DNA of 64,000 bases, taken from assembly GCA_949126835.1 (NCBI GenBank), contig OX421495.1:1119001-1183000 (forward strand), read 5' to 3'. Source of the stretch: Anisus vortex (lineage: Eukaryota; Mollusca; Gastropoda; Planorbidae). Numbering within the stretch: the first letter of the stretch is position 1; each line of letters opens with the position of its first letter. Position numbers and translations under genes: made by a program. The notes under the pieces were generated by a model that was not told the DNA's origin, searched no databases, and saw only the letters and a program-made list of their open reading frames with translations. Of the stretch, positions 34,079 to 45,400 are shown one piece after another.

Positions 34079-35185
34079 TTTAATCCTACTGATGAGTAAC
34101 TGGTGTCCCTTTGTTTAAGGAGTTTGTTTATGCATATTTCTGTAGTTTTAATGACTTGGTTTATAATCATATTGTTATTGTTTAAGAAACGCACACACAC
34201 AAATGTTCGATTAATATCAATATAATAACAACTATGCAGGACAGATAATAATAAAAATAAAATAACACAAATTAAATAAGTTACTTGAGAATATTATTTT
34301 AGTGAATTATCTCCCCTTACATAATGTTATGGGAGATAAAACACTGCCATGGGTAAACAAATACATTTAATAAGTCTAATAAAATAAATGGGAAGGTCTG
34401 TGAAGGTTGGGGGGGGGGGCTGGGGGGAGATGGGGCAGGTGATGGGACGGGGAGCTGGGGGCGGAAGGGGTGTGCTTCTAAAAAGCTTCAACGAAATACG
34501 ACAAACTAAGTTTGGCATTGTAATTTGAATGAGTTACATGTTACATTTGCGTTGATTATAATCATTCTTCGTACCACTGGCTGGGTCTCACAAACATCTC
34601 CCTCTTTACACATTCCACCCGACGCCCCTCCATCCCCACAACAAGTATTCTGATTACATATATTATAAACCCTTTCGCCCCTTCAACTCACCTATCCACT
34701 ACACCCCGCGCCCCTCTTTTCAATTTTATCCGCCCTCGTGACCTCCTCGGGTTTCTCTGGATCCTCCTGTTCATTGTCAAGTGTAATTACGACCGACATC
34801 TACCTGGAGATAAGGAGGGGGGCGCGAGGGAAATGGAGGGTTAACGGGCGTAGAGGTTGAAAGGTTCGTGGGCCGCGAGGGGGGGCGGTGGTGTTACGGC
34901 ATCGTTCTCCCAGGTGACGTCTATTGCTCCCCGCGAGATAGAACGAGAGTAAACACAAGTGATAAGTTGGAGTGTGCGTTAAATTGCAGGAGTGTTAATT
35001 TACTGGCTTATCTCTTACTTTACTTAATGAATCTTGGTTAGGGTTCGTTTTAATTTCTCTCTATAAATCTAATAAAGTGAACAGATTCAATTTTCTAGTC
35101 ATTATTTGTCATTTTGGGAAGGGAGATAAATTTAGTTCATCGGTTTCAAGGTATCCATGTGTACCGTTGGGGCGTCAGAGTTGAT
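34079..35185. other. Probable intron or intergenic DNA
   Basis: No bZIP exon or other coding exon recognised. G-rich runs at 34410-34465 and 34815-34890. GC-rich patch 34690-34900 has no supported frame. Confidence 0.4.
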
Positions 35186-35193
35186 GTATAGAG

Positions 35194-36759
35194 CAGGGGT
35201 CGGCAACCTAAGGCACGCGTGCCAAACTTGGCACGCAGAGCGATTTTGAATGGCACGCGAGAGACCTCCAAGAGGTGTTTATATATAGATAAATAATACA
35301 ACAACATTTTCCGGTTCTGATTGAGGAAAAAACTGACAGCTGAAGCCGATGTTTCTGAATGACATAATGACACATTTAAGTGACAGCTGAAGCCGATGTT
35401 TCTGAATGACATAATGACACATTTAAGTGACAGCTGAAGCCGATGTTTCTGAATGACATAATGACACATTTAAGTGACAGCTGAAGCCGATGTTTCTGAA
35501 TGACATAGTGACACATTTAAGTGACAGCTGAAGCCGATGTTTCTGAATGACATAGTGACACACTTAAGTGAGTTGAATTTACAGGGACCACAGGACCACT
35601 GGAAGGAAGCTGCCTAGGAAAGTCGTCTGCTATTCTCAACTGCCAGGCTTTCTCTCTTTTTTTTTTCTTCAGCATTTGGTTCAACTTACACTTGTGAACA
35701 GATTTTATCGCACATGAAAGCTGTTTTAAACATAGCCTACAAAATAGATCATTTACACTTGACCGCTCATTAATTGATACAGACTCATTACATTTAAAAA
35801 GAGTTTTTATTTTCATCTTCTTTAATGAAACATAAATATAACTAATTCTAAAACAAATTAATTAGTAGGCCTATTATTAATTTATTCAATATAAAAGACG
35901 TATTCGAAAGCACTACATTGTGTAATTTTTGTAATTTTTAATGTTTAACATATAAACTCCTTAAATGGACAAACAAATTAATGCAGGAAATGTTTATTTA
36001 CAACTGTTCAACGTAAATTATTTTCATCCTCTAATAATTAAATCTTGTAATGAATACAATAATGTTGGATTTATATAAAGAAATAATAATTAGTCAGTAA
36101 TATTTGTTATATTAAAAAATATAACTTTTGGCATCACTATTGAATCAAATGTGGAAATAATTTTAATGAACGGGAGATAATTAACCCTTTTTTGCGCTAA
36201 TATTTTTAATATGTTTTTTTTTTCTTTTATAAAGGAATCAAGGGCTTAAAATGTATATATTGAAATGATCGAACTGTAAAAAGAATTTTAGAATTATATA
36301 AATATTATAAGACTAAAGAATTTATATATATTTTTTTAAGCATTATATTAACTACCTAGTTTGTAAGATTAATACGTATCTATTCCGCTTAACGATAATT
36401 TCCCGTCATCCAGACGTTGTGTAAATCCTAAAAACATTAAAAGACTTCTCAGTTAAACTGAGATCAAAATATAAATCACATTTGCCGGTGTTAGATCCAT
36501 CCAGATATAAATGCAAATAAACAAAAGATAATCACAAACACGTAAATTTTGTATTAAATATAAAACACTTTAACGAGTTTCTCTATAAATAATTTCCTTT
36601 GCTTTTGACATTGGTCTTGCTACGGAGATAAATTAATTGTCCTATAAAAATAGTTCTTTTTAAGCAGCCTATAAAAGAGCAGATTTATTTTAAGGCTGTT
36701 GGCACCTGAATGATTTCGAAATGTTCGTTTGGCACACTGCTAAAGGTTGCCGACCCCTA
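35194..36759 (+). mobile_element. hAT DNA transposon with 8-bp target duplication
   Basis: The left end begins CAGGGGTCGGCAACCT and the right end AGGTTGCCGACCCCTA: 15 of 16 bases match as terminal inverted repeats. Flanking GTATAGAG at 35186-35193 and 36760-36767 is an exact 8-bp target duplication, the hAT signature. At 35671-35760 the plus strand still encodes FGSTYTCEQILSHMKAVL, typical of the C-terminal dimerisation region of hAT transposases, followed by a stop. The rest is AT-rich and not open, and at 1566 bp it is shorter than an autonomous hAT. It is therefore immobile on its own. Related ends lie at 22206 and 27055. Confidence 0.9.
35333..35567. repeat. 47-bp minisatellite inside the hAT element
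   Basis: Five head-to-tail copies starting at 35333, 35380, 35427, 35474 and 35521, beginning GTGACAGCTGAAGCCGATGT (the first lacks its opening bases). Copies differ only at CATAATGAC/CATAGTGAC. The minus-strand open frames through it are artefacts. Confidence 0.95.
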
Positions 36760-36859
36760 GTATAGAGCATACTGTTTCATTTCTCACGTTTCTCTTCCCT
36801 CGGAATGGCATCGTCCCAGCTTCTGGAAGTGCCCCTTTCTCTCTGTTGACCGTTGACCT

Positions 36860-37200
36860 TAGAGCCTTCTAAATATCCGGTCCGAATGTGTGGAATCTAC
36901 TTCCGATTTAACCAACGCGAACAAGCTCTATTGTTACTTTCAAAAAGAACTTAAAAACTCATTATTTCAATATTTACCTTAGATATTATGCTTTAGACCA
37001 CTACTGTCTTACTTATGTGTTAGCTCGGTTATTGCTTCATTTATTTGATTTGTCCTATGTTTGTAAGGTTTTAAATCATCAATTAGTTTGTATATTTCTT
37101 AGCCTAGAGATTATACCCGTGTTCTTAGTTGTATGTTAAATGCGATCTTAGCTTACATTTGTTGACAGCGCTATACAAATATTATTATTATTATTTCCTC
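36860..37200 (+). mobile_element. LINE 3' end of a second family
   Basis: The plus-strand frame reads GPNVWNLLPI, stop, then TSSIVTFKKNLKTHYF, the GPxVWNxLP..FKKxLKTHLF ending of many invertebrate LINEs. A 3' UTR follows, ending GACAGCGCTATACAAATATT with an (ATT)n tail at about 37180-37197. The stop and absence of upstream RT make it a truncated relic. It differs from family A in sequence and tail. Confidence 0.75.
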
Positions 37201-37957
37201 CCAGGTAGTTCTCTGTTTTCGTCTGCTCCCCATTCTTATTGTGTACCTGTAAGTTAACCTAAGGGTGAGTCTTTGTGGCCTTGAACTATGACCTTTACCA
37301 TTTCAGTTTTGCCCGTCTTTACACCAATGCCAGGCGGCAGACGTAGTAGTGCCAGCATGCACCTTGCCTAATTCTGCCTCCTGTACTTCCTCCTCGGGAG
37401 ATGTGGTCTCTGTAGCAGATGACAGACGACGAGACCATTCTTGGAAGAAAAGCTTTACATTATATTGTGTGCCATCCTTCTTGCGTGTTGTCCACATAGT
37501 GGTCAAGTAAGCGGGACAGGCAATAAAGCTGTGTTGATTAATTGAGCCAGAGTTCAAGACCTAGGAAAGTTAACTCAGTCAGCGTCGATCATTCAAGTGC
37601 GATTATCCTCCCTTGTTAAAAAAAAAGCTAGCAACTGAAGAAAAAAAAATGTTGAGTTGTTTCCCTGGAAAAATAAATGAGACCAGTTAGCGCCCCTTCC
37701 TCGTTGAAACAAAATGACTCCATCAAAACAATACTGATACCGGAGGGGTGATGGGAGAAGATAAACGGGGGTGGGTTGGATCTTTATAGAGCTTTAAGAT
37801 CTTATATAGATCTTGGAGGATAACAATGCACAATACGTGAAATGATGTATAAGTAGGAATATAAAATAAATTGAATAAAACTCGGTGACAAAGGGGAAAA
37901 AAAACCTCTTTTTTTACTACATCCAAAAAAAAAAAGTTTGTTTATGGCAAACGCTAA
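37201..37957. other. Intergenic sequence with an unexplained minus-strand frame
   Basis: An 84-codon minus-strand frame (37303-37557) has mixed, protein-like composition (TTRKKDGTQYNVKLFFQEWS) but no flanking splice sites or family I recognise. It may be a fragment of a gene or transposon. The remainder is AT-rich. Confidence 0.3.
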
Positions 37958-38165
37958 AATATTCGATATATGTTACAGATGCCTTTTCTATATAGAATAT
38001 TATTGCGTTCTACGCGTCTTATCTGTGGTTTTAAGCCAAAGTTGTGCAACTTGATAAGTGTTTTAAATGATATTAATTTTTTGTAAATCTTCCTGACTAG
38101 ATCAGACAACCCATTCCATGCCCTAATGCCACACTGGAATAAACGACAATGCACCACAAGCTTGT
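37958..38165 (-). mobile_element. LINE family A 3' end
   Basis: The minus-strand frame 37954-38157 includes FQCGIRAWNGLSDLVRK, the family ORF2 C-terminus, and the plus strand begins TATATGTTACAGATGCCTTT then TATTGCGTTCTACGCGTC. 5' truncated at about 38165. Confidence 0.85.
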
Positions 38166-38252
38166 AATTGGATATAGAATAAAGAACGTATTTAATTTCT
38201 TACGTCTAAAGTTAAACGAACTAAATTGTTATTAGAACAAGAGGGTGTAGAT

Positions 38253-38297
38253 AACGTCACCACCACGTCACCACGTCACCACCACGTCACCACCACG
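38253..38297. repeat. Short CGTCACCAC tandem repeat
   Basis: Five irregular 9-bp CGTCACCAC/CACCACGT units. Confidence 0.8.
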
Positions 38298-38435
38298 AAT
38301 GCTGACAAAAGATCACTTTCCGTGTTTCGTATCTTGTCGCTACTTAGCGCATGGATATATTATAGATCTAGTTTTTTTTCTCGAGGCTTGTCTTTATTAT
38401 GAGATTAGCTTCTGTTATTATATTTGCGTGGGAGG

Positions 38436-38728
38436 GGGGGCTACAGTGGCCGAACGACAGCGCGTTCGGCTGGTGTACCGAAGGTCCTGGGCTTGAATCC
38501 CGGTGAAGGCCAGAATTATTCCCGGGTCTGGAGGGTGTCACTTCGTCTACCCGCCTCTGATTGTTAGGTTACCTGTCTTTAGTTGGAGAAAAAGTAAAGG
38601 CAGCTGAGAATTGTGCTGGCCACATAATCTCCTAGAATGCCGTGGCCACAGAAACTGATGAACGCTGCTTTACCGGCCCTATGAATCAATTTAGTCCGAC
38701 GGGTACTTTACTTATTTACTTACTATTG
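38436..38728 (+). mobile_element. SINE family S, nearly full length
   Basis: Head CTACAGTGGCCGAACGACAG with B box GGGCTTGAATCCCGG. Body GGGTCTGGAGGGTGTCACTT, GAATTGTGCTGGCCACATAA, CACAGAAACTGATGAACGCT. Tail GTCCGACGGGTACTTTACTT then a short TATTTACTTAC repeat. Preceded by a G-run at 38432-38438. Confidence 0.9.
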
Positions 38729-39887
38729 TATTTTTCAGATATGGTGGGCATATTATAATTTGAAATGCAGATTCAAATAACTTGGCTTCGTCCAGCAGTC
38801 GTAAACTAAAGGCATCATAATACGACGCGATTTGGGGTGCCGGGAAGGAGGCGCGAAATGGATCTCTGCCCCCACTAAAAGCCCTTGTCTTTATATTTGT
38901 AACAAAGTTTGAAATATATCTTTAGATATTGCCTGTTATTCTCTCATTTTTTTTTTAAAAGCCGTTGGCCATTTACGTTATGATTATAATTTTGATAATC
39001 CTAATCTTGCACAACGTTTCTTGTTATCATTTCATGTATGACAACAACAAAAAATTGGCCTGTGCTGACGAGAGCTGCCTTTCCTTCATTAGATAGTTCA
39101 TATCGCCACCAATTAAATGCGGACGCGATGATTTGTGTTCGCGTCCAGTGAAACGGGGGGGGGGGGGAGATAATCTCAATGAGATGGTATCTGGACATGC
39201 GCGTGATGACAAGCAGACGCTGCCACGTATTCATGGAGAGGGAGTTGGGGGGGGGGGGGGAAGGAGATGTGTAAACAGTGAACCTGGTAGGGAGGGAGCG
39301 AATGCAGAAAGACAGACAGGCGGGGGCAGTTAAGGGGAAACTTGAGATCCATCGCGTAGACATTCCGTGTCAAGTCAATGTCCAACATGTCTGTCTACTT
39401 TGCCAAGACTAGACAGATATTTTGTAAGCTTGTTACTCAAGATGGGCAGGGGGGTAGCAGCTCTTACTCCCCTACCCTCAAAACCATCCCCCACTACCAC
39501 CCCCTATGCATGAAGCTGCGGAGAACATCTGACAGTCATTGAAAGTAAACTTTGCCGAGAGGAAGGAGATTGGTTTACTTCCCCCTATAACATGTATGGA
39601 TTACTCCCCTTTGCTATGTAAGATTTCACGAGAAATGCGCATGTCCGTAATTGACTATGTCAACAGAGTTATGTCCCATACATATAAGAATTAAAGGTAG
39701 AAAAATCTGATGGAGCTTTCATAATAGAAGAAGTATTATTGCGAAAAGTTTGTCTACAAATGTATCTTGTAAACAAAAAAATTGCCATCAGTTGCGTAAC
39801 TAGAGGATTGCGCAGGATTCGACCGCTCAGGCGCCAAAATTTCGATAGGCGCCAAACCGACACTTTAAAAAAAATGTCTCCTAGCGG
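38729..39887. other. Intergenic sequence
   Basis: No gene recognised. G-runs at 39157-39168 and 39247-39260. Overlapping short frames on both strands at 39000-39390 are shadows of one another without support. Confidence 0.4.
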
Positions 39888-40005
39888 CAGCGCGTGAGGT
39901 TGGCGCACAGAAGAGCCTGGGTTCGAATCCTGGTGATGTCTATGATTTGTTCCCGAGTCTGGAGGGTGTCCCTTAGTCTGATGGGTAGGCTACCTTACTT
40001 AACTT
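39888..40005 (+). mobile_element. SINE family S, short copy
   Basis: CTAGCGGCAGCGCGTGAGGT, GGGTTCGAATCCTGGTGATG and GTCTGGAGGGTGTCCC are the SINE head and first body block. The rest of the body is missing after GATGGGTAGGCTACC. Confidence 0.75.
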
Positions 40006-41064
40006 AATATATCGCACAATGTAACATCATTTATGACATTTAACATCATTTTATAATATGGAAGAGCCTACTTGAAATCGAATTCCTAATATGTTTAGAA
40101 ACCCAAATTTTTTCTTTTGGTTATTTGGCGTATCTTTTTATTAATTGTAATTTGTAACCACCCAGAAAATTATCTTGTCAACATTAGTATTTGGTTGATA
40201 AAGCATTAAGCTTCCAAGATCCTGTCTAGCTCGTGTGCGGAGTGACTTTTTAACAATCCGCTTTGTCTAGCTCTCTTGTAGATTTTAGATCGTATCCAGA
40301 CTTTTCTCCAACAGTTTTTGTTCCATTTCCTAAATCAAATAAAATTGTTTTAATCAACAACAAAAAAAAAAAAAATAAAAATAAAAAAAAAAAAAAAGCC
40401 AGATATAGATCTAGATTTCTATGTAAAATAACAACAACTAACTAGCATTGTATACTTGACCCTTTCAGTGAAAGTACACTTGCAGTGGGTTAGGCTTCAA
40501 GAACCCACTGCACCATGCTACCTCCCCCTTAAAGTGCACGCCTCCCTTGCATCATCCAACCTTCTTGAATACACCTCTGATCTAACGATAATATACTCTA
40601 TCCAGCATCAAAAGAACTTAAATTCTCGAACTACAAAAAGCCCAAGCCACAAGAAGAATGAAACAAAGAGCGATAATTTGTTCCGTTTTCTTCCTCTGCC
40701 CATCCTTCTCCCAGACTTTGTAACATTGTTTGCACTTTCATTGGAGGGGAAAAAAAGGATAAAAGTTATTTAAAAGAAAACATCAAGGAATGCCGACATG
40801 TATCTGGGACAGAAACCATTTTTTTATAATTGGAAAACATTTCATGTTCCGCTCCCTAAGTTTGAATTCTTTCGTTTCCGGAATGAAACATTCACCAAAG
40901 ATTGGGGGATTATTTTCTCTGCACCTGTTCGTTCAATTTTTTTCTCTTTTTGGGTCTATGCGAAATGTGAAACTATGACATGATGGTTGAAACGTATAAA
41001 GTGAAAGTATAACTTTTGAGACATGGACTATGACCTTGACTAAATCAGAATGCCCTCCCACACA
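40006..41064. other. Intergenic sequence
   Basis: AT-rich, with an A-rich run at 40364-40397. No gene recognised. The stretch ends in the CACACACAC tract that received the LTR retrotransposon. Confidence 0.4.
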
Positions 41065-41069
41065 CACAC

Positions 41070-42093
41070 TGTTACGAAACGTAAATTCCCTACATTGTAA
41101 TGTTAATAAACCAACTAAATCATTTAAGCGAATTGCGTTTAAACGATATAAAATATTTCTCAGCTCAAGGTTTCCCCCCGGGTTTTTCCTAACCTAATGA
41201 GAGCATTATTGTTTTTTTTATTAACCTCGATAAAAACATGAACTGTTCACGTAAACACAGCGTGTCAAGGTCGTCCGGTCTCTCCTTATTTTGTTAGAGC
41301 ATTATTGCTTGACATTCTGATCACGCAGTCAACATGCAGGCTTGATTTAAATATTCGTGTCACTAGGCTGTCTGGTTTTTCCAACGATTGACCCGTAATA
41401 TATTTCTACGCGATTCGACACTTTTGGTCAGTTCTTGGCTTGCATTCGATCTAGTAACATCAAATATTCTCCGCTCTGAGTATCATTTCTATTTGATTTG
41501 TATTATGGAAAATTTAGTATTCTACTATTAACTACAATGCTATATGTTCATTAAGGATATTCATTACTAATTGGAATATGTGTATTTCTTGATTGTGTAT
41601 ATAATATTATTTGGATTCCTACTGGATTGATGTTGTAAATTAAACCAAATTTATCGTTGCTTTCTACACAACTTGGTTAATGTCAATATATCAAAGTTAT
41701 CTACATGTGTGTATGTGTAATATTTATTCAACTATATTAATAATCTACACTACCACTCAACATCGAGGTTCTTGCTGTATAATATGAGCCACACAAATAA
41801 TTATACATGAAGTAAATCAACTGAAAACTCTAAAGCTACGTTATGTGAATTGCCAGGGGATTATAAGAACCAGGAATACTCTAGACAACTACAAAAAAAC
41901 TTCAGAATGATATAATAAGATCTTCACTAATACAAGGATACTCACACTAACAATAACAATACTATAACTATCATTTTCATAAATTGAATGGGGGCTCTAG
42001 CCGTAATAACATTATAAATTATAATTATACTTGTGTGATAAATAGAAGGTCTCATCCATGATTTATTATGGTGAATAAATTGCCTTGTAATAA
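41070..42093 (+). repeat. 5' LTR of the Gmr1-like element
   Basis: 1024 bp, starting TGTTACGAAACGTAAATTCC and ending GCCTTGTAATAA. It matches the 3' LTR throughout apart from one T in the homopolymer at about 41212-41219 (8 T here, 7 T there). TATA-like GATATAAAATA lies only about 80 bp in, and an AATAAA lies near the end (about 42075). If both are used, R would be unusually long. The terminal dinucleotides are TG..AA and not the usual TG..CA. Confidence 0.95.
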
Positions 42094-42095
42094 AA

Positions 42096-42113
42096 TGGGT
42101 TTTGCTCGTCAGT
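42096..42113 (+). other. Candidate primer-binding site
   Basis: TGGGTTTTGCTCGTCAGT begins two bases after the LTR and opens with TGG, as expected for pairing with the CCA end of a tRNA. I could not assign the priming tRNA from memory. Confidence 0.35.
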
Positions 42114-42496
42114 GATTTACTAACAAACGTTTAGAGGATTTACTTCAACTTCAAGAATCGTTATACTATTTACACAAACTATTTACAACTGCCGTAATAC
42201 ATACTCGTAACTTGGATGGATTGTGTTGGAAAATATGAACAATATACAATATACTAAAGATTGTGATTGAATTGAACATTGCTATTGAGAATCGGAAAAC
42301 TTAACTATTCAGCCTGGAAAATTATCTGGTGTATTACCTTATCGAACAAAGTAACTCTAAGAAAGTATTATTTTTATGACCTTGTTGTGAAAAATCTGAA
42401 CTGTGTGGTGTAGTGAATTATTCAAAGGACAGAAAGTAAGTTGGACACTTTTATTGTATTATTAACAAGATTTACAGTAACTTTTAATAATATAAA

Positions 42497-45400
42497 ATGG
42501 AGGCCACAAATAATCTTACATTGGATCCAGAGATATTTGATCTAACCTCAGAACAGCTTAATAAAATGTCAATGATACAATTAAAAGAATTGGCTAAATC
42601 ATTGGGCATTTCTATCACAGAAACTAGGCCATCAAAAACTAAATTACTTCAAGAGGTAACTGAGTGTTTAAGAAAACAAGGTACACTAATTATTGAAGAA
42701 ACTACTGCTAATGATAACATTAATGATGAATCAGATGATGAATTACCTTTTCCTATAAAACAAAGAGTAAAGCATACAACTGGTGACTTAAGTGAAGAAT
42801 TGAAATTTAAACTTGAGTTAAGAAAGATGGAATTAGAGATGGAAAGAGAAAGAGAAAGCCAGAGAATTGAGATGGAAAGAGAAATAGCAAGAGAGAAAAT
42901 AGCAAGCCAAGAAAGAATTGAGATAGCAAGGTCTCGTACGTCAAATCATTCGAATGCAAGCTCTGAAGCAGATGCAGAACTGTATAAGTTTAAGAAACAT
43001 ATTCCAGTTTTTGAAGATAATTCGGTGGAAGAGTTCTTCATGATTTTCGAGAGAAACGCTAAAGACTATCAATTTCCCGAGGGCAAGAAAGCTATACTTC
43101 TACGCTCAGCTCTGAATAAAGGAAAGGCACTTGATGTTGTATTAAGTCTTACTGAAGAGGAATTGTATGATTATGAACTGATCAAGAATAGAGTACTGCT
43201 AAGTTATGCATTAACACCTGAAAAATATAGAAAAGTGTTTCGTGAGTCTAAGAAAGAACAGGAACAATCCCATGTTGATTTTCTAAGACAGAAAAAGAAA
43301 TATTTTGAAAGATGGATTCGATCCAAAGGTGTAAACAAAGACTTTGATAAATTAGCTAATCTTATGCTAATGGAAGACTTTAACAATAACATCAGAGGTG
43401 ATGTAAGAATACATTTAGCAGACAAAGGTGTAGAACAAGTAGAAACAGCAGCAGTGATGGCAGACGAATATGTTATTATCCATTCCAGCAATAAATTTAC
43501 AACAGTTGATAAATCTAAATTCCAGAATCGAGATATGAAGGTAGAAAAGAAAACCATGAATCCAAATGAATCCTATCAATCAAAGAGACATCAGCAGAGC
43601 AATCAAGGTCCAACAAATTCCAAGCCAACCTGTAGCCATTGTAAACGAATTGGACATACTAAGGAAAAGTGCTGGATATTGAATGGGAACCCGAATAAAA
43701 AGAATGTTGTCTTATCGTATGTAGCAATGCCAAAACAAAGAACTCATGAAAATGTAAAGAAGGATATTAGAACTCAAACAGAGATACCTAGTGCTAATGC
43801 AGATAACCTGACAAAACACACGTATCTAGGAAACTTGAAACCAGAAATAGTTCCTGAAATAGAGACAATGGTTTTCAATAATTCTAATTCTAATCTGAGC
43901 TCCAAGGAGTCTATATCAGATAGAACCACCATGAGTACTAAACATACCTCTTACAAAAATAACTTGGATACAGATCTCATCGATACTGAGATACCAAGCA
44001 ATTGTTTACCATTCATTGAAGAAGGTACCGTGTCATCCATAATAAATGGTGTCACTAGTGAAAAAAACATCAGAATACTCCGTGATACAGGGGCTGAGGT
44101 TTCACTACTTTTAGAGAATACTGTTCCTACGTCACAATCGACATATACAGGACAGGATCTTACTATTCAAGGTGTATCAAGGAAAAATGTACAAGTTCCT
44201 TTGCATCAAATACAGCTGAAGAGTGCGTACTTCACTGGAAATGTAGTTGTGGGTGTGTACAAATCACTTCCGTTTAAAGGCGTTTCTTTAATACTGGGAA
44301 ATGATATTGCTGGAGATGTGGTGCATTCCATATCCAAGAAAAAACAATACCTCAATAAAAGTGAGAGCTTTATCAAACCTATATGCATCGTCACGAGAGG
44401 TATGGCCCAACAACAAAAGTCTGTCGAAACCATGTCAAAGTCAAAAATAGAACCAGAAATTGACCTACAGGCAACTTTCCTGGCTGACATCTTGAGTGGT
44501 CCCTCAGTCAAGACTACTGAAAGTAATTTGTCACCTCGACAATTACTCCTATTAGAACAGAATAGAGATTCAGGAATTAAACACCTGAAGAAAAAGGTGA
44601 TAACTGAACAGGAGGCAGAAATGAACGGAAATGGATTTTTTCTGAAGGAGGGAATATTAATGCAAAAATGGAGAGATGTGAAATGTGATAATGACAATTG
44701 CAGAGAAGGAAGTCAGATTGTGGTACCAGCCATATATCGTAATGACATCTTACACATGGCTCATGACACGCCATATGCTGGTCATCTAGGAGTGAACAAG
44801 ACTTACCGTCGAATTCTTCCGTACTTCTATTGGCCTGGACTACATCGTGACGTCACAAAATACTGCAAGTCATGCAATACATGCCAGATAGTTGGTAAAC
44901 CTAACCAGACTATACCGGTAGCACCTCTAAAGCCAATACCCGCCTTTGCAGAACCATTTAGCCACTTGCTAATAGACTGTGTAGGTCCTTTGCCTAAAAC
45001 AAAGACAGGACACCAGTACTTATTCACTATAATGTGCACTGCCACGAGATATCCTGAAGCTATTCCGCTACGCACCATTAACGCAGATAAGATATCTGAC
45101 GCACTGATTGCATTTTGTTCAAGATACGGTCTTCCAAAGACTATACAGTCAGACCAAGGATCTAACTTTACATCAAAGCTGTTTAACCAGGTCTTAAAGA
45201 AACTAGGCATCCAACATGCAACTTCAACTGCGTACCATCCGCAAAGCCAAGGTGCCCTAGAAAGATATCATCAGACTCTGAAAACCATGCTCCGCACATA
45301 CTGTTTTGAGAACACTGAAGACTGGGATCGCGGTATTCCATTCGCTCTTTTCGCGACTAGAGAAACTGTGCAGGAATCTCTTGGATTCAGTCCGTTCGAG

